A stretch of DNA of 64,000 nucleotides from Zanthoxylum bungeanum (taxonomy: Eukaryota > Streptophyta > Magnoliopsida > Sapindales > Rutaceae). Below, piece after piece: positions 12,223 to 24,286 of this stretch; position 1 is the first letter of the stretch, and the number at the start of each line of letters is the position of its first letter. The stretch is from assembly GCA_019454045.1 (NCBI GenBank), contig SKCR01035536.1, forward strand, positions 1 to 64,000. The letters are read 5' to 3'. The position numbers and the translations under genes were made by a program. The notes under the pieces were generated by a model that saw only the letters and a list, made by a program, of their open reading frames with translations, ran no database searches and was not told the origin of the DNA.

Positions 12223-12809
12223 ATTCATGATAATTGGGCCAAATGCTTTGAAATGATAACATGCCACCATGTATGCAAACCTTGTTGGGCTTAAAATGTT
12301 TAGCTTAAATCCAAAATTCTAAAACATGAGTTCGATACCTATGTTGGCTTTCATCCAGAAAGGGTACGCCTTGTTTTTACCCATCTGGATATTCTAAAAC
12401 ATCTTAAGCCCTTCCCCAAATAACCGTGATTACTAAGGGTCAAATTATTCATTTTTAGACAATGGCACGATCTCTATATTGGGATTAGTCATTATGTAAA
12501 AGGGCGGTCTTTGTCTTTTAACGATGGAATGAAATCAAAGTAGCTAAGGTTTACCTTTAGCAAAGGAAAGAAAATGGTTTTTATACCCCCCGTTGGTGTA
12601 TAAACTAAGCCAAACCTATGAAAAATATGGACTTAGCACATGTGTAGGAGGAACAAGAAGGGTATATGTTGATGTTTAAGCACACTATGCATCTTATACA
12701 TTACATGCATACATGCATCACCCAAACACTTCGTGATGCAGCTATCAGAGCTGCCTGTTGGGTTAGAAAACAAGGCAGGATAGTGAAGAGACAATTAACA
12801 AACACCAAA
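12223..12809. other. Probable leader of a gypsy relic, no gene
   Basis: No protein-like frame. The segment precedes a Tat-type gag relic and contains near-duplicated phrases around ATTCTAAAACAT (12317 and 12391). It may be the untranslated leader of that element. Confidence 0.4.
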
Positions 12810-13995
12810 ATGGCCAGCAATGATAATTCCCATATGGATCAGTTAGAAATAATTATGAACAAGATGGCAGAACAGCTGTAGAACTTAACTAATGTTATTG
12901 CCATTTTGACAATGCCTCAAGCGGCAGTGGTAGGGACTAGTGAAAGAAGGCGTGGGGAGCCCGAGAATAAGACGACCAAAGAAATCCCTACCTTAGATGA
13001 TGATCTAGCAGAATACGCTGCATGTAGAATGGTCAAGTCCCAAACTAAGGCCGAACTCGAGAAACTGAAAGAGAAAATAATGTCAGTCACACAAAAAATG
13101 AAAAGCAAACATAAAAAAAATACTTGACTATGGCACAATGGCCTTTAAATAACAACTCCATATTGAATTCAAAATGTCTTATATGACCAAATTCGATGGG
13201 AATGTAGACCCTAAATCACACATTTGTCAGTATCTGTCTATGATGAGTGCCACTGGCCTGTACGAGCACCAGGTTCTGAAATTGTTTGAGATGTCTCTCA
13301 AATGAGCATTGGTGGTATGGTACCACAACTTGGGAAAAAATATGAAGGATAACAGGAGGGCACTGGCGAAAGCATTCTTGAACCAGTATGTCGTGGACAT
13401 AAAAATTGACTTGTCGTTCCGTGACTTAGAAAACACAAAATACAAGCCAAATAAGAACTTCAATGAGTATGTTGACAGTTGGAAAAGCCAGCTTTTGAAG
13501 ATACAGACATGGCCCTCGGAGAATGACCAAATTAAAATGATCATCAAGGGTAACAAGCCCTCAATATACAACAAAATTAGGAGAATGACCTTCATGATGT
13601 CTGACTTTGGACAGCTGAAAGAGATTGTCATGGACTTGGAAGAAGAAGAGGCGGAGAGCAAGAAGCTCTATAGCCAAAGACAATATAATAAGAATAATGG
13701 AAGAGGCTCGGGAAACGAGATATTAAAAGTGAACACCGTCCAGAAACGAAACTTTTCCGACATTGGAAAATTGCTAGACCAAGTACTGAAATAACTAACA
13801 AGGCAGAGTCCCTTGAAGCCGTTGGATTCACAAAAGAAACTGATGACTAAATACAACAACCCAACCTACTATTGTTCATTCCACCAGTTCCCGTGTCACG
13901 ACACTAAAAGGTATGGTCGCCTCAAATATGAGATTCAATAATTGATCGATGCTGGCAAAATACCAGATCCTGAAGAAGCCTTGGCCACACGGTAA
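12810..13995 (+). pseudogene. gag relic of a Tat/Ogre-like gypsy element
   Basis: A nucleocapsid gene with stops and frame changes. It starts at ATG 12810 (MASNDNSHMDQ) and shows a charged, coiled-coil-like stretch at 13000-13125. The longest clean part, 13309-13794 (161 residues), fits the retrotransposon gag domain, with FNEYVDSW near 13460 and a glutamate-rich EEEEAE near 13640. The tail near 13874 reads YCSFHQFPCHDT followed by LKYEIQ, a degenerate C-x2-H...H knuckle of the kind seen in Tat-lineage gag. The final cysteine is replaced and a TAA interrupts EIQ-LID. No protease or pol follows. Confidence 0.7.
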
Positions 13996-15049
13996 TTGGG
14001 TTCCAGATCATTGCATTTGCATCATTATCTTTTTCGCCATGTATTGACTCTTTTTTTATTCAATAATGAAATAAAATGGATTTTGTAAAATTTTCCATCT
14101 CTTAACAAAATATGAGCATGTCTAAACCTTTAGAATGATTTTAATCTTTGGAATCGCTAGTAGAATACTATCCACAAATGCGCACTAAAACTTGCAGTTG
14201 GAATTCCAATGCAAACTTAGAAATAATTTATGTTGGCACAACTTGTAGAAATAGTCAAAATATTTGACATTTATTTGACCCTGTTCTAAAGTTAATACTG
14301 AGATGACACTAGGTTAATGAGATGAAGCAAATGAAAAAAAAATGTGAAAGAAAAAGAAAAATAAGAAGGTAAAAAAGAAAAGAGAGAGAAATGGGTGAAT
14401 ACAAAAATCTACTCCGTTGTTTAGATTGTTTAGTAATCAGGTGTTGTGAACCCCACAAGTACTTTTGCATCAAACGATAAATCAAATATCGAGTATGTAA
14501 ATCAGCCTGAGTTGGTGAAATTATTGAGTAATTGGGGGCTCACATCAAAAATATGGATTCTTTGCATCAAAATATAATTTGACAACTTAAAAAAGCAATG
14601 GATGAAAATAAATCATACGTAAGATAAGTTTTTGAAGAAATCTTGTTGATCCTTAACTAAGTGTTAGATTACCTTAGAAGAAGAAAAGATAAAATGAACT
14701 AAAATATTAGTATTAATCTACACTTGGTGCCAACATAAACTAATTCGAGTTACATGCCATTCTTGGTAAAAAAAAAAAACCACACACACATTTGGAAAAG
14801 CATTTGAAAGGTGAAACCTTTGTTGAAATAGAGTTTTGAGTTTAGATAATGCTCATACTTTGGAAAGAGATGGAATCTTTTTAATAAGAAAATTTGTGAG
14901 AATATACAAAGAATCATTGCATGATAAGTATAAGAATTAAAACAGTTTCGAAATCGATGATTGGAGAACCCCGAAAGGTAGCTTGACAAAAGCGAGGTAA
15001 ACCTGATGATATCTCTACGAAACAACATCACTACTCCCAAGCTGAAGTA
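13996..15049. other. No gene seen downstream of the gag relic
   Basis: AT-rich sequence with AAATAAAATGG near 14068, which resembles a polyadenylation context, and low-complexity A-rich tracts at 14330-14400. No pol motif is visible in any frame. Confidence 0.5.
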
Positions 15050-15140
15050 TAGGGCCTGCGATCAGAGATCATTCGCTCTTACCATCGTACATCTCCAGGC
15101 TGTAAAACGCATCTTACGGTATCTGAAGGGTTTTCTTGGG
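15050..15140 (+). pseudogene. Tiny copia RT/RNase H relic
   Basis: The frame here reads HLQAVKRILRYLKGF, which closely matches the Ty1/copia connection motif HW.AVKRILRYLKGT between reverse transcriptase and RNase H. Nothing on either side extends the match, so this is a short fragment, possibly a filler left by repair. Similar motifs are read in B near 33077 and in F near 58289. Confidence 0.6.
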
Positions 15141-15289
15141 CTTGCTGATGAAACAAAGGTTGACTTCCCACATATTAAGATAACATTTCTTTCCAGATAT
15201 TTGAACAAAACAGGCCTCCAAGAAATGAAGCATGATATAGAACATTCAGTTGAAGTCAAGAGTTGAAGCCTCCAAGACACGAAGCAACC

Positions 15290-16215
15290 GAAGTTAGAAA
15301 GACAAGACATTGGGGCAAAGCCCACCTAAAAAAGAATACTAAGGGTGATGCCCGCCTAGACGTGGTGACTAGGGGCAACTTCCGCCACACAATTAGGTTT
15401 TGGAACAAATACGAAACAAGAAGACTTTGGTACGCCTCAAGATTAGAAAAAAAAATGTTTGGAAATAGGCTTTGGAATTCCTTGAGATCAATAGAAATGT
15501 GTGGAATACGTATAATAGAAGAATTTTCAGAATGCCTACAATAGAAAAGTGTTTGGAGCAAAGAGAGATTTTGGAACGCTTTGGACAAAAAATAATTTTA
15601 GACAAAGACCACCCCAAAAGAGGAAACAATATTTAAAATACCGATGGGTTTGGAACACCAACAGATTTGGAATATCGACGGATTTGGAACACCAATGGAT
15701 TTGGAATAATGATGGATGTGGAATACCAACAGACTTGGAAAGCCATACAGAATTAGAACGCTGACATATTTGGAATGCTAATGGACTTAGAATGCCAAAA
15801 GTCTTGGAACGGGAATTAGAAAGGCAGAGAGATTTGGAAATTTGGACAAATTTGAAAGCTGGAATTGAAAATTTGTAAATAATTTGGAATTGGAATTGGA
15901 AAAGCATTTGGAACATCGCTGGATTCGAAACACCAATGAATTTGAATATAAATTTGGAATAGCGACAAACTTGGAGTTGGATTTGGAACATCGTTGGATT
16001 TAAAACACCAATAAATTTGGAAATGAATTTGGAACAATAACATTTGAAACCAAACCCATATGGCTTTATAATAGCAAAGGAGTTGGAAAGTCACTTGGAA
16101 TGCCACTAGACATGGAAAAAGATTAGAACACCGAAGGGTTTGGAACAAGATAAATTTGGAATTGAAAAGTCATTGGAATTTAGAATGCCAACGTGATTTG
16201 GAACGTCAATGGAAC
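15290..16215 (+). repeat. Degenerate TTGGAA-rich tandem repeats
   Basis: 15300-15395 holds three related units around GGGGCAAAGCCCACC, GGGTGATGCCCGCC and GGGGCAACTTCCGCC. From about 15395 to 16210 the word TTGGAA recurs about two dozen times on the plus strand. The clearest part (15645-15740) is a 17-bp unit like GATTTGGAACACCAATG. Several frames stay open only because the unit lacks stops. Position after a gypsy gag relic suggests the pre-LTR repeat zone of that element, as in D and E. Confidence 0.7.
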
Positions 16216-16314
16216 AACTTCGATTATGACAGCAAAGATCGAGATATCTCACAACTGATCGAGGGTCCAAAAATTATCACATAAGAGATTGAGACATCTC
16301 ACCATTGGAGGGCA
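16216..16314. other. Spacer before A2, no gene
   Basis: Contains two similar phrases (GATCGAGATATCTCAC and GAGATTGAGACATCTCAC). It is interrupted by A2 and resumes at 26271. Confidence 0.4.
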
Positions 16315-16319
16315 CGAAG
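16315..16319. repeat. Target site duplication CGAAG, left of A2
   Basis: CGAAG lies immediately before TGTTGG of the 5' LTR and again at 26266-26270 after the 3' LTR. Confidence 0.9.
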
Positions 16320-18284
16320 TGTTGGACAATTATGACTCATAGCATCACTATTTGTACAGAACATGGTTGTTGTACAAATTAACTATGTGACAAAGGAAAT
16401 TCTCTTTTATCATTTGTAATTAGATTATCGGGATATATAAATGATAAAAGTCCATATGATTAGTACCGGATTAATAAGATATGAGACAGTATCAATCCAT
16501 GAAGGTTTAATCATTAAAACATCCCTAGTCGGAGTATTATCGAGATTGGACATCGATAATGCGGAATAGACTAGTATTGCACTTGTGCGCGTTGTGGGAG
16601 CATAATGGCATAGTTATCATATATTTGGGTATTGGATACTCATGCAAGTGTAATAGGAGGTTGTGTTTACCGATGGTATAAAAACAGCTTCGCTCTGGAT
16701 AGACCCCTCGGAATTCCATTGGTATTATGACTATGTGTCTATGGAAGTCTGAATCAGGGTAGGTGTATTTGGTCTTAACCTGAGACTTGCACCGCTAATA
16801 CTTGCGACAATCAATATACTTTGGTTTTGGTCGTCCAGGGCTTTAACCGGTTCCGTGTATGCCTCTTCTGGTTATATTGAGAATCGTAGTGTATTGGGTG
16901 TGATGTCAAGATGGAAGTATCACTTCAGTCATAGTGGAGATGATGATCACGTAGGATGGAACTGGTGCTCTTATATGCTGCAGCTATCGGGATAATATGA
17001 CTAGGTCATGCTTATCCGATTATAGAGACTAGTTACCAGAGATCCGATATGTGCTTCGTACGGGGCAGACACAATTCCAGCCCCAGGCCTAGCACGTGAC
17101 ATCAGATACTGGATCGCAATACGCAATACTACGTATACTACGCCTGATATAGATTACATATTCCTTTAAGAATATTTCTGGAGAATTGGGTAGGCACGGT
17201 GCTTTGTTAGAAGCCAACCATGTCTTGTAAATCGGTAAAAACGTAGTACCAGGTACGTACGTATTCGGATAGTCCGACGACCGGATTTACTGCCAACATA
17301 TCCGGGGATCTCATGGGTCGCTTCCCGAAGATTCACCGATGACGTATGACTCGAACATTATTAATCTGGGATTAATTAATAGAGAGAGAAAATTAATCTG
17401 GGATTAATTACGGAGATATTTTATCTGGGATAAAATATTATTAAAGAGAGAGAACGATTAATTTGGAATTAATCGATAAAATAATATATTCGATATATTA
17501 AACGAAATAAGATTTCGACGCGGAATTAAAATTGGATTTTAATTCGGGCAAACGAATTAATTTAGAATTAATTCGCTAGCGATATGAATAGTAATTTTGC
17601 TAGGCATAATTATTTAATTAAATTTGATTTAATTACGTCACAATGGAAAATTCGTTAATTCGGAATTAGCAAACCTGAGCCCGGGAGTGTTTGCGGGCCC
17701 ACTCGCATTTCGAATCAAGTGGGGCCCATAAGTCACATCAAGTCACATCACTAGTCAACTTTATCACTTTATAGTGATAGAAGTTGGTGGTTGGTGATAG
17801 TGTGTTAAACACTCCAAGTTGGTAATGATGGGAGATGATTTACCAAAATTTTGGTTATCTTTTTTTTTTATTTTTGAAATCAAAATAACCAACACAACTC
17901 TTCTCACTCTCTCCCCCTCTCACGGCACAAGGTGACATTTCCTCTATTTTTCCTTCAATGCCGAGAGCATCAAGAAGACTAAGGGAATTTTTTGGCAAAA
18001 TTTCCAAGTGCTAGCACACCAAATGGGTCATTCAAAGGTGATAGTTCATGAGCATGGCATCACACTTAAAGCTTGGAGCTTGAAGGAGCAAAAATGGAGG
18101 GGTTGACCGAAAATTCAAAGAGCACAAAAGGGCTTGGCCGAGAGCTTCAAGGAAAGAGCAGAAATTTTATGTTGTTCCTCGCATCGCAAAAGCCGATCAA
18201 AGTGAGTATTCCGCAACTTAACTTTGTTGTATTCACATGTTTTCATATGCTTAATTGATCTTGGGATAACCTAGAAACACAACA
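16320..18284 (+). repeat. 5' LTR of A2, 1,965 bp
   Basis: Starts TGTTGGACAATT and ends AAACACAACA, followed by the primer site. It holds no coding sequence. It carries the palindrome cluster at 17360-17635. Confidence 0.92.
17360..17635. repeat. Palindrome cluster in A2 5' LTR
   Basis: Perfect inverted repeats with three-base centres lie at 17360-17376 (TGG), 17391-17409 (AATTAATC, TGG), 17416-17438 (ATATTTTATC, TGG), 17455-17475 (CGATTAATT, TGG), 17482-17500 (TAATATAT, TCG), 17523-17545 (GAATTAAAAT, TGG), 17553-17575 (CGAATTAATT, TAG) and 17615-17635 (TAATTAAAT, TTG). The 3' LTR carries the equivalent set at about 25335-25600. The centres match the first bases of the primer site (TGG), which may be chance. 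Confidence 0.88.
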
Positions 18285-18285
18285 A

Positions 18286-18298
18286 TGGTATCAAGAGC
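18286..18298 (+). other. Primer binding site of A2
   Basis: TGGTATCAAGAGC lies one base after the LTR end. It matches the initiator-methionine tRNA 3' end apart from one extra A (usual form TGGTATCAGAGC). Confidence 0.85.
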
Positions 18299-20599
18299 CT
18301 TGATTAAACATGAAATTGATTTAGGGTAAAATTTGGGTAAAATTGATTTGAGCATGATTTGATGAAACTGATTGTTTGAATATGCTTGAATGATGATAAC
18401 TTAGAGTTATGCATGATCAATTTGATGAAAATTCAATTGGATTAATTTTCCCCAAACTAGTAGGCTTGGCCGAATGTGTTGAAGCCCTAATGTCATGGTA
18501 ATTTTGTTCTTTTGATCATTGGATGAATTGAAAGACTTGGGAAATGTTGATTTATGATTTAATTGGATTGAAATCGAAATCGGACATAAAAACCCCAAAT
18601 TGCCGTGACCAATAAGCATGGAAATGAATATGATTTTTTGATTCAATAATGTTGGACATGTGTTGATGATGATTAGCATGATTAATTGAGTAAATTGGTA
18701 TTTTGGAAATGTTAATTTGGTTAATTAATTATGGCCATACACTTTAATTGATTTAATTGTGATAGTTGGAATATTGTAATTAAATTAATTGGGCTTAAAT
18801 TTGAATTGGGCTAATAAAGTTGTATTTGGGCTTAATGGGCTTGGTTGGGCCAAGTTTGGTTTAGGTTAATTGGTTGGATCCAATTGGGCCCAAAACCATA
18901 TCCATAAAGTCCAAATATAATTAAATGGGCCTTTAATATTTTAATTGCAATTGGGCCTAATGGGCCTAAATTGATTTTTGGAAAAATGGTGATTCCTTAT
19001 TGGGCTTTGGTTGCCAAAGTCCATGCCTTATAAATTAATTGAAAGCCCATTGGACTTTAATTAAATAGACATTGGATGTTAATTGGGCTTTGAGACCCGT
19101 TAAGATTAGATTTAGAATCTAAGTCTCAAAGGCTCATTAATAAAGTGTAATTATTTAATTTGGAATTAAATAAAGAATTAGTATTGAATACAAATTAAAT
19201 TGGATTTAATGTCGTAGTTTAATATAATTCAAGAATTCGTACTTTGAGTACTTATTCTTAAAACGAGTTTGACTCACGCAAATCAAATCGTTGTTTGAAC
19301 ATTGGATGGTCATTAATTTCAGATTAATTAATTGGATTAGATTGATTGATAACATGCTTTGTGTGAATACATGGATGTGATGTATGAATAATGTATATCA
19401 AATGGATATTAGATGGGTGAGGGCAATTTTGGAAATTGTTGTAATAAATTTATAATTTATTAAATTGGACCTGCGTGTCCAGCCTATTACCTCTTGACTC
19501 TTTGTATTTCTATTCTCACATATTCCCCTCAATGTAAATGAGGTTTTTCTTTAGAAGTGTTGGGTAGAAGTAAGAATTGTGCTAGCGGGAGAGAGGAAAT
19601 GGAGAGATTTGTTCTAGGAACAAGTTGTTTTAAATATCCATCCGCATATCATTATTAATTTATTTATCGCGCCTTATTATGCTTTTAGAATGCATGTTTA
19701 AGGGTGTATGATGAGACCTAATCAACGATAATTAATTGGTTGCCAATTACGCGAAAAACCCTCAACATATATTAAGCGTTTTTCCTTCCATTGAATGATT
19801 CATTCTCAAGATCCAAGATTGGCACTGGTTTGTTGGCCAAAGTCAATACCTTTTGTCCATCGCGGATGTGTTTGAATCATGAAGGCTTTGTTCCATATCG
19901 TATGTCTTGTCCAAGTTGTGATTTGTTGGCCAAAGTCAATATCACTTCTTGTCCATCGATTACGAAGCTTTCCAAGGTCAATGGGTCCCGCTTAACTGGA
20001 ATCATTAAGTTTGTTGTGCCAAAGCCAAGGTTTAGTTGATTCAGAGGAAAAAGGTTAGGCAATATATTGGATATATTGGCATATATTATATATATGTTTC
20101 GGATTTGGATGTCCACCTACTGGATCTAGGAATTGGATGAGATCCAATTGATCTTAGAGATCTACCTAGTTAAATATCATACAATTTGTTGGCCAAAGTC
20201 AAGGTTGTGTGTTATTTAATGGGATCCTAGCCCACTAGGAAACAAGGTTTCCCGAGTACTCAACAGAGGGTTAGAGGCTCGCCGAAAAATAGTGGGAGGC
20301 AAGTATTAAATTTGCAATTTCGTTTAGATACTTGCCAATATGCGCTCATATCATTTTTCGTCATTAATTTAAATAAATATATTAGTTGGACTAATATTTA
20401 ATCGTTGTTTTAAATTAAACAGTTGGACTGTATTCAAACTACTTCAATTTATAGTTGATTATATAATTGGATTATAGTAATCAATATATTTGAATTTAAC
20501 CAATCAAATTATAGTTGATTATATAGTTAGACTATAGTAATCATTATATTTAATAGTACCTGAAATCATTGATTGGATAGTTGGACTATAGCAATCAAG
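18299..20599 (+). other. A2 leader, non-coding, 2.3 kb
   Basis: No protein-like frame. It shares with A1 the recurring TTGTTGGCCAAAGTCAA word (near 19829, 19924 and 20187) and TGG-centred palindromes (20419-20431, 20462-20476, 20577-20589). A block around the TATA-T-TGG-A-TATA palindrome is present twice here (20451-20490 and 20510-20550) and once in A1. Confidence 0.75.
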
Positions 20600-21350
20600 A
20601 TAATTGAAAGATTAACGTTTAAAACATAACCTGGGTAAAAATGTAATTAAACGTCTTTAATTTTCAAATTGGGAATAAAACCTCATGATAGTCCTAGGAA
20701 CTGAGGAGTTACTTTATTTGATAGAGAAACATCTCGGGCCTAAGCCCGGAGTTGAGCAAATAGTAGAACATGATCTTTGGAAGATTCATGTGATGATAAC
20801 ATTAGTGCTCAATCCATTATGTTTACTGCAATGACACTTTAATTCCATCGTCAGAATTAAGGATTAGATCCTTGTAACATGATGATGAAATTAAAGATCT
20901 TCATAGATTTATTCTTAGAAGTATAAATTTCATAAGAAGCTCTTTAGCTCATGTATGTCATAGGGTACATTTGTCGAGCACTAGGTGTCGCAGATGATTG
21001 CTGACATCAATCAGCTAGGTTAGCTGGGCATTACCTATGTGGCTAAGACTGCCAAAGATTTGATCTTATAGTCTCTACCCAAAAGCTGGGGCAGGTTCAT
21101 TATGAACCAAGAGTAAACTCTTAGAGAGTTGCAGGCTATGCTCTAGGAGGCAGAGCCAGAGCTTCTAAAATGGACAAAGGAAAAATCATCACTGTCTTCT
21201 GGGAAGACAAATGACATATCCTAAGATGTCTGCCTAAACTGTGGCAAACAGGGTCACCGGAAGCGTGACTGTCGTATGGACAAGGCAGACATTAAGGAAG
21301 TGAAGAGGGGCAAGGCTTCGGCTTCAAGTATGATTGTCATAAACATGTTC
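20600..21350 (+). pseudogene. gag of copia A2, heavily decayed
   Basis: Collinear with gag of A1. The start codon has changed from ATG to ATA at 20600-20602, stops occur throughout, and about 80 bases between the gag core and the knuckle (near 21170) are missing relative to A1. The zinc knuckle at 21231-21272 is intact as C-x2-C-x4-H-x4-C, although the surrounding frame is not. No functional product is possible. Confidence 0.8.
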
Positions 21351-24270
21351 GCTATAAGTTTCAAAATTGGATTTTGATAACTAGATGTGGTACATAAATA
21401 TGTACTGATGTGCGGAATCTGCTGATTAGCAGGAGACTGACTTCAGTTGAGATTAATCTGCGAATTGGAAACGGGACAACAGTCGCTGTTTTAACCATAG
21501 AATCCTATGTTTAGGAACTACCCTTCGAGTGTGTACTTAAATTAGGAAACTGTTATAATGTACCTAGTTTGACTAGAAATATTATCTCTATATCAGAGTA
21601 TAATCCGTTGTGGATATACCTTTATATTCTAGAACACTAGTATAATCCGTTGTGGATATACCTTTATATTCTAGAACACTAAAAATGTTTTATCTTATAA
21701 AGATGATATTGAGATAAACACATTAGATGTGAATAACAATATTTATATTTTGAATATAAATGAATCTCAAACGTATAACATGACAAACAAATAGCTCAAA
21801 CTGATTTGATCAGATGAGACTTATTTGTGGCATTATTGTCTGGGACACATTAAACAAGACTCGTATATCCACACTTTTGAAGAGTGGATACTAGGACGGA
21901 TTTGATCCTATTCAAATAATGTCTACGAATCTAGTTTATTAGGCAAAGTGCCTAAAACACCTTTTACTTGGTAAAAGTGCAAGTGCCACCATCTATTAGC
22001 CCTCGTTCATAGTGACGTAAGTGGGCCCATATCTAGCAAGGCTAGAGGTGAATATGAACTTTTCGTAACCTTTACGGATGTGGCATCGCGTTATGGTTAT
22101 GTGTTTCTTGTGAAACATAAATCGGAAACTTTTGATAAATTCAAAGAGTTTCGACACGAAGTATAAAAACAGATCGGCAAGAGTATTAGAACATCACGAT
22201 TGGACTGTGATGAAAATACTTAAGCAATAAAGTTTCTCGAATTACTTGAAATAGTATAGTATTCTTTCAATATGGACTCTTCACATAACACCTCAATTTG
22301 ACGGTGTGTCCTAACGGAGAAACCGAATTTTGTTGGACATGATAAGGTTAATTATGAGTCGCTCTAAGCTACCATTTTCCTTCAAGGGATACACATTTAA
22401 CAGTGCAACACTTATTTTGAATAAGGTTCCATGAAAATCTGTTAGATAGATTTTATACTAGATATGAACAGGAAAGAAACTGAGTTTTCTCATTCCTGAT
22501 TATTTGGGTATGCTAGGCATATGTTTGGATGATACCAAACTAAAACCCAAATCGGATAAGTGCCTAATTTGTAGGTTATCCTAGTGAAACCAAAGCATAG
22601 TACTTATACAACTCACAAGAGAACAATGTAATTGTTGCTCGCCATGCAGTTTTCCTAAGAGGAATACCTATATGCAGTGATAAGTGGGAGGAAAGTAAAA
22701 CTTGATGAAAATCGGAGTAATACTGTTCCAGGCACCGAGTCCTAATGGAACACAAACAGTTCATCAAGATGAAACTATACCACAATATTCGAATACACAA
22801 GAAACGTGTAAGTCGAAGAGAGTCAGAAAACAACCTGGGAGGTATGGGTTTCTGATCTCACCTCGTAAATATGTCAATATTATTGAGGAAGACGAACTGA
22901 CTACGTATGAGGAAGTGATACAAGGTATCGACTCCCTATTATGGCAAAGTGCCATGATGTCCGAAATGGATTCCATGTATACCAACTAAGTTTGGACACT
23001 AGTTAATGTACCAGAAGGCATTGTGCCTATTGGTACAATATAAGTCTTCAAGGAAGACATACATGGATGGCAACATACCAACGTACAAAGCTAGGCTTGT
23101 AGCGAAATGGTATCGTTATCAACATTGTGTCGATTACGACGAAACCTTTTACTTGTTGCCATGGTTAAATCCATTTGGATAATGCTTGCTAATGTTGCAT
23201 GTTTCATTTATGAAATATGGCAGCTGAACGTCAAAATCGCTTTCCTTAAAGGAAAACCTTTTGGAGGATGTTTATAACATCCTGACAGTTTTGTTGTACC
23301 AAAACAAGCAAACAAGGTTTGCAGGTTAATCAATCCATTATGGATTGAAGCAAGCATTGCGTTCTTGGAATTATCGCTTTGATGTAATCATAATGGTATA
23401 TGATTTAATTCAAAATGAAAATGATTCTTGTGTATATAAGGAGGTTAGTGGGAGCGCACTGACAGTGATTGTCCTAAATAATGATGATATATCATTTCTT
23501 GGAAATGAAATTCCCATAATACAATCGGTGAAAGCTTGACTTTCGTGAAAATTCTCCGTAGAATTCTTGGGAGAGACAACCTTTATTCTAGGAATAAAGA
23601 TCTACTGGGATAGATCTAAAGGTTGTTGGCACTCTCCGAAAACTCGTACATTGAAAAATATGTACGCGACCTGGTGTCTTATATGCTTTGAGCATATGGA
23701 GTCACAATCAGGCCAATCCAAGTGATAGTCACTGGATTGATGTTAAGAACATCCTTAAGTATCTTAGATGAACTAAGGATGCTTTCTTGAGCTATGGAGA
23801 AGGAGAACTTGAAGTGACTGGGTTCACTGCTGCAAGTTTCCTAACCGACAAAACTGACTATAAGTCGTAATAGATGTACTATATAGTTTGAACAACGGAA
23901 CAGTGAGCTAGAAATCTTCCAAGCAAGATACTGTTGCCAAATAAACAACAAAAGCGGAATATTGTTGCAGCTGAGGCAGCAATAGAAGCACTTTGGATCT
24001 AAATAATCCTAATTAGAATAGGAGTAGTTCTGTTAGCACCTGAGCTAGGCTACAACACAGTCTAAAGAATTAATGATCTCATCAACGATCCAAGTATGCA
24101 CTTCAACTACTCATCTCATTCGTTCGGATCATACATCGTGGCGATGTGATGATCGAATAAATCGCATCAGATGATAACTTCGTAAATCCGCTGACGAAAG
24201 CATTTTTCTCAGCAGAAGTTTGAGCGGACCGTACATAATTCAGGTGTAGGACACTTGAGTGATTGGCTAT
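21351..24270 (+). pseudogene. pol of copia A2, heavily decayed
   Basis: Protease, integrase, reverse transcriptase and RNase H can be followed only by alignment with A1. The catalytic box is altered: the frame at 23466 reads VIVLNNDD where A1 has IVLYVDD. A 43-base segment at 21599-21682 is tandemly duplicated. About 110 bases are missing near 23650, between the reverse transcriptase and RNase H segments. The longest open piece is only 64 residues. Confidence 0.8.
21598..21683 (+). repeat. 43-bp tandem duplication inside A2 pol
   Basis: The segment TATAATCCGTTGTGGATATA...AGAACACTA occurs twice in direct succession. A1 has it once (near 2675-2713), so the duplication is specific to A2. Confidence 0.85.
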
Positions 24271-24272
24271 AG

Positions 24273-24286
24273 GCCAAGTGGGAGAT
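24273..24286 (+). other. Polypurine tract region of A2
   Basis: AAGTGGGAGAT directly precedes the 3' LTR, as in A1. Confidence 0.8.

Noticed and set aside
9826..12227. Target duplication for the LTR-like block 9831-12222
   Set aside because: ATTAT at left and TTCAT or ACATT at right do not match; I kept the block as putative without a duplication.
15536..15991. 151-residue minus-strand frame opposite the TTGGAA region
   Set aside because: Its FQI/FQ-rich repeats mirror the TTGGAA units; it is a low-complexity artefact.
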